From positions 62,001 to 126,000 of the forward strand of contig JAJEGS010000016.1 in NCBI GenBank assembly GCA_022819745.1: a DNA stretch of 64,000 nucleotides. The letters run 5' to 3'. The notes under the pieces were generated by a model that was given only the letters and a program-made list of their open reading frames with translations, searched no databases and had not been told where the DNA came from. The stretch comes from Candidatus Latescibacterota bacterium. GTDB taxonomy: Bacteria > Latescibacterota > UBA2968 > UBA8231. The position numbers and the translations under genes were made by a program. This document shows positions 16,699-25,878 of this stretch, one piece after another. Each line of letters starts with the position of its first letter. Position 1 is the first letter of the stretch.

Positions 16699-17868
16699 TC
16701 AGCCCGCGGCGGCCCGAATCGCCTCGCCCATCTTCCGCAGCTTGACCTTGCGGTTATTCGGGTGCATGGACACCAAGACGGCGCGCGCCAAAACGTCGAG
16801 CGAGTCTTGGCACGTATCCAGCTTATACTTGACCCGTGCCTTGCGGTTGGCTGGCAGCTTAAAGGGATTGAGCGCCGGATGGTGCGCGCCTTGGTAGCGC
16901 AAAATAGGTTCCCAGCGCGTATAGACGTGGCGGCCGGTATCCATGGGCAAGAAGGAGCCCACGTCTTTTGCGGCCAGTCGGTTGCAAAAGGAGCGCGCCT
17001 CGTCCTCAGTGGCAAACAAAAAGCCCACGTGCGTGCCGCACTCGTAGTCCAAGCTGTTGTTCTTTATCGACTCCAACCCCGCCTCCAGCCCGACCTGTAG
17101 CAACTCCTGCTTGTGGGCGCGCATGGTCTTGAGCATTCCCCGGATCCGCCGCAATTGCACGTTGAGTATCGCCCCCTCGACTTCTGAGCCCCTGAAGTTG
17201 GGACCGGCAAATTGCAGCTCTTCGCGCTCTTCGTCGGGGTTCCAGTAAAACGAGCAGCAGTCCACCGCCACCGAGCCGCGCTGATGCACGGCCTCGGCAT
17301 TGGTTACAAACGCCCCGCCCTCGCCGCAGGTCATGTTCTTGAAGAAGTTGAAACTAAACGCACCAGCGTGGCCCCAACTGCCCAACATCCGGCCCTCGTA
17401 CCCGCCTCCCACCGCCTGACAGGCGTCTTCGAGAACGAGCAGGCCGCGTTTGCGGGCGATCTTGGTAATTCGCTTCATATCGCAAGGTAGGCCGACCATG
17501 TGGACCGGAATAATCGCCCTAGTGTGTTTAGTAATTCGTCGCTTTAAATCCTTGGGGCACAGTGTCAAGGAGTCATCTACATCGGCGATTACCGGAATGG
17601 CCCCGGCCCCCAGAACCGCCAGGGCGGTCGCCATGTAAGTATAGGCGGGCACAATCACCTGATCTCCCGGCCCCACGCCCAATCCCACCAGCGCCGCGTA
17701 CAGCGCCGAGGTCCCCGAGCGCGTCATCCGACAGTGCTCCACGCCCACGTAGCGCGCCCAGTTCCTCTCAAAGCGGTCGCACTCCCCACCCGATCCATAG
17801 CGGAAGATCGCGCCGCTGTCGAATAGCTTCTGTAGTTGCTTGATTTCTGCTTGGCCAATGCGATACAT
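16699..17868 (-). CDS. DegT/DnrJ/EryC1/StrS aminotransferase 1
   Basis: A PLP enzyme of 389 residues. SGTSALYAAL (51-60) binds the cofactor phosphate, Asp148 (VLEDACQA) pairs with the pyridine nitrogen, and the Schiff-base lysine is probably Lys177 in FSFNFFKNMTCGEGG. AAAGGAG precedes the ATG. These enzymes aminate keto-sugars; some act on other ketones. It is 11 bases downstream of no same-strand gene but directly upstream of the pabBC gene's stop in transcription order reversed, so pabBC lies behind it: pabBC is transcribed first and this gene follows after an 11-base gap. Confidence 0.9.
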   Translation of the reverse strand: MYRIGQAEIKQLQKLFDSGAIFRYGSGGECDRFERNWARYVGVEHCRMTRSGTSALYAALVGLGVGPGDQVIVPAYTYMATALAVLGAGAIPVIADVDDSLTLCPKDLKRRITKHTRAIIPVHMVGLPCDMKRITKIARKRGLLVLEDACQAVGGGYEGRMLGSWGHAGAFSFNFFKNMTCGEGGAFVTNAEAVHQRGSVAVDCCSFYWNPDEEREELQFAGPNFRGSEVEGAILNVQLRRIRGMLKTMRAHKQELLQVGLEAGLESIKNNSLDYECGTHVGFLFATEDEARSFCNRLAAKDVGSFLPMDTGRHVYTRWEPILRYQGAHHPALNPFKLPANRKARVKYKLDTCQDSLDVLARAVLVSMHPNNRKVKLRKMGEAIRAAAG

Positions 17869-17879
17869 GATGTACTCCT

Positions 17880-19619
17880 TTACACGAGTTCCAGTTCGAC
17901 CCAGCGCCGAACTGAATTAATAAGATAAAGGGTGTCGGCCCGCGCCAATTCGCCGACGGACAGCGGGCGTTCGCAGAGTTGACCCTGCGCCAAGAGCTCG
18001 GCGCGGAAGGTGCCGGCCAACAACCCAGATTCAACCGGAGGCGTGTAACGAACGCCGCCGCGCTCCAACACCAAGTTGCCGATGCAGCACTCGGTCAGCT
18101 CGCCGCGCTCGTTGTACAGCACCACGTCGTCGCAATCCGGGCGCGCCGCCAACTGCCGGTCGTACATAGCCCGATGAGTCGTCTTGTGATACAGCAAGGG
18201 ATCGCTGCTGTCCACCGACTCGGCAGCCAGCGCCACCCGCAGCCGTCGTGGCGGCGCGAGCGCCTGATGCTGCACGCGGACCTCGCCGCTACGGGCCAGT
18301 AGCAAGCGCACTCTACACTGGCCCTCCATAGTGTTGGCTGCGTCTTGCAACTGTGCCCGCACTCTGTCGTCCGCGCAGCAAAATCCCCAGTAATCCGCCG
18401 ACTGAGACAATCGCTCTAAATGTCTCTCTAACAGGAAGTAAGTCCCGCCTTCGTATAGCAGCGTCTCCAACAGTTCAAAAGGCGGCTGCGGCCGAGCGCG
18501 CAAGACCTCGGCCTTGGTGAGGCATTCGGCGTATTCCCCCGCGGCCGACGATTCCCAGACGATCCCACCGCCCACGCCAAATTCGAGTTGTCCGCTCTCC
18601 CGGTCGAGATGCGCCGTGCGAATCGCCACGTTGAAGCACGCCTCCGGCCCAGGCGATACATAGCCCATGCAGCCGGTGTAAATGCCGCGCGGGGCGCGCT
18701 CCAGTTCGGCGATGATTTCCATAGTCCGCACCTTGGGCGCGCCAGTCACCGAGCCGCAGGGAAAAAGCGCGGCAAAGATGTCGGGCAGGCTCACGCCGGC
18801 TTTGAGTTGGCTTTCCACAGTAGAAGTTAGCTGCCACACCGTGGGATAGCGCTCGACCGACCACAGGGCCGGCACCGCCACGCTGCCGACTTGCGAGATG
18901 CGCCCTAAGTCGTTGCGCAGCATATCCGTGACCATCAGATTCTCAGCGCGGTCCTTAGCGGAATTTTGCAGGTCCTCGGCCCGCTGCTGATCCTCGGCTG
19001 CAAAGCGGCCCCGCGGCCGGGTTCCCTTCATGGGGCGCACTGTGCAACGCCCGTCTTGTAGGCGGAAGAACAGCTCGGGCGACGCCGAGATCAGCACGTG
19101 CCGGCCCAAGTCGAAATACGCGCACAGCGCCGACTCCTGCACCTGCCCCATATCGCGGTACAACGCCAGCGGATCGCCCCGGAAGCGGCTGTGCAAGCGC
19201 AAGGTGTAGTTGACTTGGTACGTGTCGCCGGCCGCAATATAGGCGCGGATGTGCTCAATGGCGGCCTCGTACTCCTCCCGCGACACCGACGGACGCCACT
19301 CGTCCAATTCGTAAGTGCCCAAGTCAGCGCTAGGCGCGGCCACCGGCGTCCGCCCCTCAAAGAGGCCAAAGTAAACCAAGGGAAGTGCACCAGCGGGGCG
19401 TGTGGTAAAGGCTGGGTCCAAACCGGCTGCGGCCTCGTAGCAGACAAATCCCGCAGCGTGCAGCCCTTGCTCCACCGCCCGCTCCACCGTACTGAGGGCC
19501 GGACGCACCTCGTCCGCCGCTGTAGCCACCACCTCGTCCATCGGATCGACAAACGCAAAGGAGCGCTCCTGCCTGCAGCGGGCGTACGATGACAACAGCA
19601 CTGGGCTTTCTAAAGCCAT
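17880..19619 (-). CDS. pabBC: aminodeoxychorismate synthase component I fused to aminodeoxychorismate lyase
   Basis: 579 residues catalysing two steps towards p-aminobenzoate for folate. The first ~365 residues form a chorismate-binding PabB domain (DTYQVNYTLR, RPMKGTRPRG with the PabB-type lysine, NLMVTDMLRNDLGRI, GSVTGAPKVRTMEII, GGGIVWESSAAGEYAEC). The remainder is a class-IV aminotransferase-fold lyase (LLYEGGTYFLLERHLERL, PLP lysine in LLYHKTTHR, ELTECCIGNLV). The usual glutamine amidotransferase PabA is not in this window. Fused PabB-PabC proteins are known in many bacteria. Odd company for a catabolic region. Confidence 0.93.
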   Translation of the reverse strand: MALESPVLLSSYARCRQERSFAFVDPMDEVVATAADEVRPALSTVERAVEQGLHAAGFVCYEAAAGLDPAFTTRPAGALPLVYFGLFEGRTPVAAPSADLGTYELDEWRPSVSREEYEAAIEHIRAYIAAGDTYQVNYTLRLHSRFRGDPLALYRDMGQVQESALCAYFDLGRHVLISASPELFFRLQDGRCTVRPMKGTRPRGRFAAEDQQRAEDLQNSAKDRAENLMVTDMLRNDLGRISQVGSVAVPALWSVERYPTVWQLTSTVESQLKAGVSLPDIFAALFPCGSVTGAPKVRTMEIIAELERAPRGIYTGCMGYVSPGPEACFNVAIRTAHLDRESGQLEFGVGGGIVWESSAAGEYAECLTKAEVLRARPQPPFELLETLLYEGGTYFLLERHLERLSQSADYWGFCCADDRVRAQLQDAANTMEGQCRVRLLLARSGEVRVQHQALAPPRRLRVALAAESVDSSDPLLYHKTTHRAMYDRQLAARPDCDDVVLYNERGELTECCIGNLVLERGGVRYTPPVESGLLAGTFRAELLAQGQLCERPLSVGELARADTLYLINSVRRWVELELV

Positions 19620-19689
19620 GTCTTTGGCAGAATCCTCTTGGCACCGCCAACTACGCCGCGCCGGTCGCTAGGAGCACTAAGATTGTTGT

Positions 19690-20499
19690 CTAGCCTGCCG
19701 CCTCGCCGGGCTGGTACTCAATGCGCCGCATGAAGCGCTCGCCCACATCGTAGTTTGGCTGGTCGGAGACAAAGCGCCACAAGCGCACGCGCTGCATCAG
19801 TTCGTAGCGCTGCTCGTTGCCCTCCCAGCCGTGGTTGGTCGATAGGATGCGACCGATCTCAGGGTCGTCCAGATCCGCGGTGTCAAAGTTGCAGACCTGC
19901 GGTCGCGTCGGATTGAGCCGCAACTTGTACATGAATCGATCTCGATCCGTGTAGTTGCTGCGCGCCCCGTGCCAGACGCGGGTGTTCCACACATACATGG
20001 TCCCCGCCGGGCAGGTCGCCCAGATCTTGCCGCGCATGTGGTGGTAAATAGAGATCTCCCCGGTGCGCACATTGCGAAATTGCGTGCCCGGCACCAAGAA
20101 AGTACCGCCCATCTCGTCTGTTGTATCTGCGGGAAACAGCGAGAGCTGGATATCGAAGTAATGGTCGCGGAAATCGATGACCGAATCTTGGTGCATATTG
20201 GGCCCCTTGGTCTGTTCGGCCTTGGTCAAGTGCGCGGCGTGATGGTCGTACAGGGGATCGGGGCCGACCAAGGAGTGGATGAGTCCCTGCACCTGCGGCA
20301 GACGGAACGTATCGCCCAAAGCTGTGCCTTTGGGCCAAGTCTCCTCAAAGGGGGTCCCCACGGCGAGATAGCCCCGGTTGTGGTGCATTTCCTCAAGGCA
20401 GGCTCGGCACAGATCTTGGGGTATCATTTCTTCGAACTTCAAATACCCCGAGGCGACGAATTGCGCCATCTGCTTCGAGTTCAAAAGATGCTCTTTCAC
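19690..20499 (-). CDS. phytanoyl-CoA dioxygenase family protein (PhyH) 2
   Basis: 269 residues from a GTG at 20499 that overlaps the TGA of the small gene upstream (GTGA). Iron ligands read as HxD in NMHQDSVIDFRD and the distal His in TRVWHGARSNYTDRDR, with Arg as the 2-oxoglutarate anchor. N-terminal helix QFVASGYLKFEEMIPQDLC is typical of the family. Coupling with the 99-residue protein suggests a joint function. The substrate is unknown; only modest similarity to the PhyH at 13.6 kb is apparent by eye. Confidence 0.9.
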   Translation of the reverse strand: MKEHLLNSKQMAQFVASGYLKFEEMIPQDLCRACLEEMHHNRGYLAVGTPFEETWPKGTALGDTFRLPQVQGLIHSLVGPDPLYDHHAAHLTKAEQTKGPNMHQDSVIDFRDHYFDIQLSLFPADTTDEMGGTFLVPGTQFRNVRTGEISIYHHMRGKIWATCPAGTMYVWNTRVWHGARSNYTDRDRFMYKLRLNPTRPQVCNFDTADLDDPEIGRILSTNHGWEGNEQRYELMQRVRLWRFVSDQPNYDVGERFMRRIEYQPGEAAG

Positions 20500-20795
20500 G
20501 ATGTGGCTCCTTCCTCTTTTTGCAGTTCGTTGAATTTCGACAGCACGATCTGGTAGGGCAGCGGCCCCAGTTCATAACCCTCTTGGGGCGAGCGATGTTT
20601 GAGTTCCGACATCTGGATGACTTGCCAGCCGTCGCGCATGGCCGCCATGGCGTTGTGGTAGGGCGGATCGCTCTCCTCGACCAAGTCGCCTAGGCCCGTG
20701 CCCTTGGAGGCTTCGTAGCGCGCCCAAGCTACGACTTGGGCGTCGAGCGCGGGTGTGGTCTGAAAAAATACTAGAATATCTTGCACTACGGCCAT
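20496..20795 (-). CDS. 99-residue protein of unknown function, coupled to PhyH
   Basis: The Met at 20795 (MAVVQDILVFFQTTPALDAQ) is the likely start, since the longer frame to 20876 reaches into the divergent promoter region. The protein is small, soluble and mixed alpha/beta, with no Cys or clear metal site and a charged C-terminus (KFNELQKEEGATS). The stop overlaps the PhyH start by four bases. No family is recognised; it may be an accessory subunit of the dioxygenase, inferred only from coupling. Confidence 0.65.
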   Translation of the reverse strand: MAVVQDILVFFQTTPALDAQVVAWARYEASKGTGLGDLVEESDPPYHNAMAAMRDGWQVIQMSELKHRSPQEGYELGPLPYQIVLSKFNELQKEEGATS

Positions 20796-20870
20796 GAAAA
20801 TCCTTCCGGTGAGATTGGGTTGAATTTGCCGAGCGGTGTTCCATTTAAAATATAGAAGCAACAAATTCGC

Positions 20871-20886
20871 TGGCACGCAATTTGCA
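20871..20886 (+). promoter_or_regulatory. sigma-54 promoter (-24/-12)
   Basis: TGGCACGCAATTTGCA matches the RpoN consensus TGGCACG-N4-TTGCA at every conserved base, with the GG and GC pairs exactly 10 bases apart. It lies 60 bases upstream of the DUF4097 gene start, which also has AAGGAGG at 20933-20939. Transcription would need a bEBP activator; none is encoded in the window. Confidence 0.75.
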
Positions 20887-20945
20887 CCGGAGGGAGAGAA
20901 GCCATTTAATACCCCAACATCCTTTCTTCTATAAGGAGGCTCACA

Positions 20946-21896
20946 ATGAAAGAGCTGCTCTTATCGTCGGCGCTCGTCGCCATTTCTGTGGCGCTTTTCG
21001 CCACAGGATCCGTCCAAGCCGACACCGCGCATCAGTCCTTTGACGTGGAGCCGGGCGAACGCCTAATAGTGGACACCGAATGGGGTGCTATTGAGGTCCA
21101 TACTTGGGATCGCTCCGAGGTGGAGTTGGTCGTGGAACGAGCCGATAAACTCGATCTAGCATACGACCAAGAGGCGGGTACTACGACCATCCGAGGCCGC
21201 AAAAAAGATGCCGGCCTGTTCGACTTCTTCGGCCTTGTGAAGGGACGCGCACCCCTGTTCCGCCTCACGGTGCCGCACCGGCACGATTTGGAACTGAGCA
21301 CCTCCGGCGGAGGCATTGAGGTAGCCGATCTTCAGGGCCGCGTCTCAGCCCGGACTTCGGGCGGCAGTCTGAGCTTTGGCCACATCGAAGGACCGATCGA
21401 GGGCAAAACTTCGGGTGGTTCCATTTCTCTAAAAGGCTGCTCCGGTACGGCGTCGGTATCTACTTCGGGTGGATCCATCCGCATTGGCGAGGTAGCAGGG
21501 GAGGTGCGAGCTAAGACCTCGGGCGGGTCCATCCACATCAGCCGGGCCCAAGGCTCAGTGCAGGCCAAGACCTCGGGCGGGTCCATCAAAGTGGATGAAG
21601 TGCTGGGGCCTATCGAGGCTCAGACGTCGGGCGGGTCCATTCGCGCCCAACTCTCGCAGCAGCCTCACGGCCCCTGCCACCTCAAGACTTCGGGCGGCAA
21701 CGTAGAGGTCTCCCTCGCTGCGGATATTGGTTTGCAGGTGGACGCCCGCACCTCGGGTGGGCGCGTCTCCACCGACTTTCCGGTAGTAATGCAGGGCACG
21801 CTGGATAAAAACAGCCTCAAGGCCGCGATCAACGGCGGCGGTCCCCTCATGACCCTGCGCACCTCGGGCGGCTCCATCCGCCTGCGCAAACTGTAG
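20946..21896 (+). CDS. DUF4097-type secreted beta-helix repeat protein
   Basis: 316 residues with a signal peptide ending near VQADT. After a ~75-residue opening domain (EPGERLIVDTEWGAIEVHTW) the chain carries ten TSGG motifs, seven of them at about 18-residue spacing (TSGGSIRIGEVAGEVRAK type), the pattern of DUF4097 single-stranded beta-helices. The protein is probably exported to the periplasm or cell surface. It is a single gene with its own sigma-54 promoter and strong terminator. Function is unknown; relatives often sit beside anti-sigma factors or stress systems, which are not seen here. Confidence 0.88.
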   Translation: MKELLLSSALVAISVALFATGSVQADTAHQSFDVEPGERLIVDTEWGAIEVHTWDRSEVELVVERADKLDLAYDQEAGTTTIRGRKKDAGLFDFFGLVKGRAPLFRLTVPHRHDLELSTSGGGIEVADLQGRVSARTSGGSLSFGHIEGPIEGKTSGGSISLKGCSGTASVSTSGGSIRIGEVAGEVRAKTSGGSIHISRAQGSVQAKTSGGSIKVDEVLGPIEAQTSGGSIRAQLSQQPHGPCHLKTSGGNVEVSLAADIGLQVDARTSGGRVSTDFPVVMQGTLDKNSLKAAINGGGPLMTLRTSGGSIRLRKL

Positions 21897-21922
21897 CGCT
21901 GCACAGTACCGCCTTTTGGTCG

Positions 21923-21970
21923 AAGGGGTGCGGCGCGACGGCTTCGAGTCGTTGCGCCGCACCCCTTTTT
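21923..21970 (+). terminator. rho-independent terminator of the DUF4097 gene
   Basis: A near-perfect GC-rich stem of about 14 bp (AAGGGGTGCGGCGC pairing with GCGCCGCACCCCTT) with a partly paired loop, followed by a T run. It starts 27 bases after the stop codon. Confidence 0.85.
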
Positions 21971-22079
21971 GCGTTTTTAGCAGTCTGCCGTGCTCCAACT
22001 CTCGATAAAAAGCACAGCTCTGACCTTTAGGGTGCCGATTTTCTATTTAGTGAGGGACCGTCGGAAGTAGCCGCAGCAG

Positions 22080-23048
22080 CTAATGCGTCCGCGCCAGCGG
22101 CGTCCACCGCGAGAGCGCGTCCAACTTTGCTAATTCCTCATCCCCCAACTCCACCTCCAACGCCCCAAAGACCTCCTCCACGTGCTCGGGGCGATCTGGG
22201 CCGATAATCGGCGCAGTAACATCCTCGTTGGCCAATATCCAAGCAACGGCAACCTGCGCTGGCGTCTTCCCCTGTGCCCGACCAATCTCAGTCAGCTTTT
22301 GCACGATGCGCTCTGCTTGCTCGCCCATGGCTTTGGCAAAGCGGTCGTCGTCCTGCCAAGCGCTATCCGTCGGCGGCTTTTGCCCGCGCCTAAAGCGGCC
22401 GCTCAACAGGCCGACGGCCAGCGGACTGTAGGTCATCATGCCGAGGCCGTACTGTCGGCATAAAGGCAATAGCTCTGGCTCTATCTGATAGCGGTGCAAT
22501 AAGTTATACTGATTTTGTAAGGTAAATAGTGGGTCCAGCCCCCCGCGATCGGCCGTCCACAGCGCCTCCACCACCTGGGCGGCGGTAAAATTGCAGGCCC
22601 CCACGTAGCGCACCTTGCCCTGCCGCACCAAATCGTCAAACGCCCGCAGCGTCTCGTCGAGTTGGGTGTCTGGATCCCAGTTGTGCAGCAAGTATATATC
22701 CACGTAATCCGTGTTCAAGCGCTTCAGCGACCGTTCCATCTCGCGCATGATGGCAAAGCGCGATAGGCCGCGGTCATTGGGGCCGTCCCCTATTTGGCTC
22801 CAGACCTTGGTGGTAATCACCAGATCGTCGCGCTTGCCCTTGATGGCCTTGCCCAACAATTCCTCGCAACGGCCCTGAAAGTAGAAGTTGGCGCAGTCGA
22901 GGAAATTGCATCCTAGATCAATAGCGGTCTCGACCGTACGCATAGCGGTCGCCTCGTCCGTGTGCCCATGCCAGTATCCCCGAAAGGCCGTGCCCAAGCA
23001 CAGCCGCGAGACCTTAACTCCGGCCCGTCCCAATCGTACGTAATCCAT
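22080..23048 (-). CDS. aldo/keto reductase
   Basis: 322 residues from the ATG at 23048 (MDYVRLGRAGVKVSRLCLGT), which has AGGAG about ten bases upstream; the 363-residue frame overlaps the next gene. The AKR barrel is clear: catalytic Tyr in FLDCANFYFQG, Lys in DLVITTKVWS, His in YLLHNWDPD, and the C-terminal NADPH phosphate-binding stretch (APIIGPDRPEHVEE). It would reduce an aldehyde or ketone with NAD(P)H. It follows the 642-residue protein by 13 bases and is likely co-transcribed. Confidence 0.92.
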   Translation of the reverse strand: MDYVRLGRAGVKVSRLCLGTAFRGYWHGHTDEATAMRTVETAIDLGCNFLDCANFYFQGRCEELLGKAIKGKRDDLVITTKVWSQIGDGPNDRGLSRFAIMREMERSLKRLNTDYVDIYLLHNWDPDTQLDETLRAFDDLVRQGKVRYVGACNFTAAQVVEALWTADRGGLDPLFTLQNQYNLLHRYQIEPELLPLCRQYGLGMMTYSPLAVGLLSGRFRRGQKPPTDSAWQDDDRFAKAMGEQAERIVQKLTEIGRAQGKTPAQVAVAWILANEDVTAPIIGPDRPEHVEEVFGALEVELGDEELAKLDALSRWTPLARTH

Positions 23049-23061
23049 ATTTTCTCCTAAG

Positions 23062-24990
23062 CTAAATGTTGGTTGGCAAGTCGTATGTCGGCGCGTTCGC
23101 GTGCCGCTGCAAGCCGATTTCGAGGCGGATTTCAGTCCCCGGTGGCAAGGCCACCGCAAAGTGCGTGTCATCTACGGCAACGCGCTTGACTGTCTGCTCC
23201 ACAGGCGGCGCAGCATAGCTTCCCACCGTGCCCGGGTACGCACTCTCCAAGGAATTATACGCGACCTCCCCAAACCGATGCTCGGCCAAGGTTCCGGCTT
23301 GCAGCAACACCTTGCGGGCGTCCAGCGCACTGAGGTTCACCAAGTGCACCACGAGGCGGTCCCGCTCCACAGTCTCGACGAGCGCGGCCACATCCGCTGG
23401 TAGTCCCGGTCGCTTGCGCTCGGCGTCAAAGTAGCGCAATGGGGCCATTAAGATGCCGCCGTTGTACAGGAGCTGCGGCGCGCCCAAGGTCAGTTGGATG
23501 AGCGCCTCAGTCGTCACCGGGTTTAGCTGCTGCCACCAGTGGATGTGGTTGTCGCGGGGGTCGGTTTCGTCACGGCGGATAAGTTCCATCCGCCGATAGA
23601 CCTGCGAGAGAGCCGCTTGGAGGATCTGCACCGGATAGTCGGGATTTTCGCCCTTGAGATAGCAAAACCACGGCGGCTCGTGGTATGCGTCCTCTTTGTT
23701 GTGGAACGGCACCACCGTGCGCCAGTCGTAGCGCTCTTTGGCGCGCAGCATTTCGAGCATCTCCCAATCGACCGCCGCCCCGCTCGCGTTCCACAGCGCA
23801 GCCGGATACATGGCCGCCAGCGGCTGAAAGTCCGACCACCCCTTGGCCCCATAGCAATAGGGCACCACAAAGCTGACCTTGTCGTCGCCGAGCGCGGTTA
23901 GCTGGCCGATCCAGTGTACGCCCAAGCTCATCTCGATTTGACTCAAGTCGGCCATCTTCCCTTGCTCTATAACCTTTCTGAGCTGGGTGCGAGGCAGTTC
24001 GAGATACTTTTCCTCGCCGGTCAGTAGATAGCAATGAGTCCCGGCCAAAATAGCCGCCATGGCGATGTTGTACAACCCGTGTGGCCACGTCCAGCCATAC
24101 ATGCTCCCATACCAGCGCCCTTCCATGTATTCGCCGACCTGCCCGCTCAGCCCCACGTTGTCGGGCAACAGGCCCCCATTGGCCTCGGCCCGTTCGATCC
24201 ACGCATCCACGTATTCGAGTAGCCAAGCGCGGTATTTGTCGTCGCCAGTCAGGTAGCAGGCGTTGGCGATCAGCGAGGTGACGTGCAGGTTGGTGGCGCA
24301 ATCGCCCCGAGACATGCGCTCCTTCATGGCCTGCCCCATGCGCCGCGCCTTCGCCGGGTCCTTGAGGTCCGCAGGCGTGTCAATCCCTTCTAAGTCCTCG
24401 TAGGGCAGGCCATAGCACGCCATCCCCGGGCTGTATCCATACGACGGCTCCTCGTTTTCTTCGTACAGCCAGCGCGGCCCCTTGCTCCCGTTGTGGGCGC
24501 ATTTGATGATCTTGTGCTCTGGGTCGTAGTTGGGGGCTTCTGGGTCTTCGTTGAGATAGAATCCAGCAAAGCGCCGCGCCCGCGCCACATTCTCAGCGTG
24601 GGTCGGGTCGGCCATGCACAGCAGGTAGAAATAGATGTAGCTCTCGCTTTGGTGGAACTGGTCGTAGCCGATCTCGTATTCCTTGTCCACGTGGCCGTAC
24701 TCTACCATCAACTCGGTAGTGGCCTCCCACTGCCGCTGGCCCAAGGCGAGCAAATGGTCGCCGCCGCCGAGCAAGTACAACAGCGGCCAGTTGTAGAAGC
24801 TCTCGTAGAAATCATCGGCCCCGTCGCGGGAATGGCGTAGGCCGTCGCGCCAAATCAAGCGGCCGTCGGGGTGGGTGTACTTTTGTAGGAATGGATGGAC
24901 AGCGTCCTCCATCGTCTTGATTAACTGCCGCTCCAACACGGCCCAAGCCGGGGTTTGTACTAGTGGCACAGTTGCTTCAATAACGGTCAT
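23062..24990 (-). CDS. large helical protein, possible six-hairpin glycosidase fold
   Basis: 642 residues without a signal peptide or membrane helix. It is rich in aromatic/Gly/Trp clusters between helices (DDFYESFYNWPLLYLLGGGDH, WYGSMYGWTWPHGLYNIAM, LHVTSLIANACYLTGDDKY), as in alpha/alpha toroid carbohydrate-active enzymes, and ends in a beta-rich domain from about residue 540. No catalytic pair can be assigned. It is followed by an aldo/keto reductase, and the SDR gene lies just upstream, supporting a sugar-derivative pathway. The function is not recognised. Confidence 0.6.
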   Translation of the reverse strand: MTVIEATVPLVQTPAWAVLERQLIKTMEDAVHPFLQKYTHPDGRLIWRDGLRHSRDGADDFYESFYNWPLLYLLGGGDHLLALGQRQWEATTELMVEYGHVDKEYEIGYDQFHQSESYIYFYLLCMADPTHAENVARARRFAGFYLNEDPEAPNYDPEHKIIKCAHNGSKGPRWLYEENEEPSYGYSPGMACYGLPYEDLEGIDTPADLKDPAKARRMGQAMKERMSRGDCATNLHVTSLIANACYLTGDDKYRAWLLEYVDAWIERAEANGGLLPDNVGLSGQVGEYMEGRWYGSMYGWTWPHGLYNIAMAAILAGTHCYLLTGEEKYLELPRTQLRKVIEQGKMADLSQIEMSLGVHWIGQLTALGDDKVSFVVPYCYGAKGWSDFQPLAAMYPAALWNASGAAVDWEMLEMLRAKERYDWRTVVPFHNKEDAYHEPPWFCYLKGENPDYPVQILQAALSQVYRRMELIRRDETDPRDNHIHWWQQLNPVTTEALIQLTLGAPQLLYNGGILMAPLRYFDAERKRPGLPADVAALVETVERDRLVVHLVNLSALDARKVLLQAGTLAEHRFGEVAYNSLESAYPGTVGSYAAPPVEQTVKRVAVDDTHFAVALPPGTEIRLEIGLQRHANAPTYDLPTNI

Positions 24991-25016
24991 AACTTCTTCT
25001 CTCCCTTCCTATTACC

Positions 25017-25772
25017 TCACCCTTTCCCACCCTTCACACTCCACACCGACCCCGTAGTGTACGTATTCCGTTCTGAGCACAAAAACTCAATCACCTCGGC
25101 CACTTCCGCAGCGTCTGAATAGCGCCCAATCGGGTTGCCTGGATCGCGCAGGTGCTCCTCGTCAAAGCGCGGCACCACCATGTCGGTCAGCGCCCGACCT
25201 GGCTCGACGCCATTGACGAACACCCCCTGCCGCGGCCAAGCGTCGCCCAGCGCCTGAATAAACGACCACACCGCCCCCTTGGACACTGAGTACGGCACCT
25301 GATAGGGACTGCCGTGACGCCCACCCGAAGAAATCGTCACGCAACGCCCCCACCCCCGCTCCAGCATGTGCGGCACCGCCGCCTGATGCGCGTAGTACAC
25401 CCCGTGGACATTGATCTGCATAACCTTGGCAAACTGCGCGGCCGTCTGCTCGAAAAAGGGCTTCTCCCACCCCAAGATACCGGCGCAGCACACAAGGATA
25501 TCCAGCCGCCCAAAAGCCGCCACCGTCTGCGCCACTGCCTCATGCACCTGCCCCTCGTCGGTCACATCCGTCTCGACAAAGAGCGCCTGCTGTCCCATCG
25601 CCTCAATCTCCCGCACCCGCTCTTGCGCCGGTTCCTCCAGCACATCGACAATGACGATGTGTCGCCCGGCCTCGGCCAAGCGCAGCGCGGTCGCACCCCC
25701 GATGCCGCGCGCTCCCCCTGTAATCAGGACTACCCGCTGCTCCACAGGTGCTGCAAATCGCAAATGTGCCAT
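25017..25772 (-). CDS. short-chain dehydrogenase/reductase
   Basis: A 251-residue Rossmann oxidoreductase of the classical SDR type: cofactor loop TGGARGIG (18-25), a following Asp (VIVDVLEEP) that favours NAD(H), the NxAG-like CCAGILG, and the catalytic Ser/Tyr/Lys of VTISSGG...YSVSKGAV. Ends in GSVWSVKGGKG as usual for the family. It is divergent from the enolase-superfamily gene across a 106-base gap and is followed by the 642-residue gene. The substrate is unknown. Confidence 0.93.
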   Translation of the reverse strand: MAHLRFAAPVEQRVVLITGGARGIGGATALRLAEAGRHIVIVDVLEEPAQERVREIEAMGQQALFVETDVTDEGQVHEAVAQTVAAFGRLDILVCCAGILGWEKPFFEQTAAQFAKVMQINVHGVYYAHQAAVPHMLERGWGRCVTISSGGRHGSPYQVPYSVSKGAVWSFIQALGDAWPRQGVFVNGVEPGRALTDMVVPRFDEEHLRDPGNPIGRYSDAAEVAEVIEFLCSERNTYTTGSVWSVKGGKG

Positions 25773-25878
25773 ACTACCTCCCCTTGCTTGCGCGGTTGCG
25801 CAGTTTTTATAAAAATAAGCAGTCTAGCGCCACTAATAACCAACCCTGCCCCTTTACGATATATATGGAGCACACAAA

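Noticed and set aside
21300..21690. 54-base periodic repeats suggesting a CRISPR-like array
   Set aside because: The period encodes the 18-residue DUF4097 units in frame; no spacer variation or cas genes.
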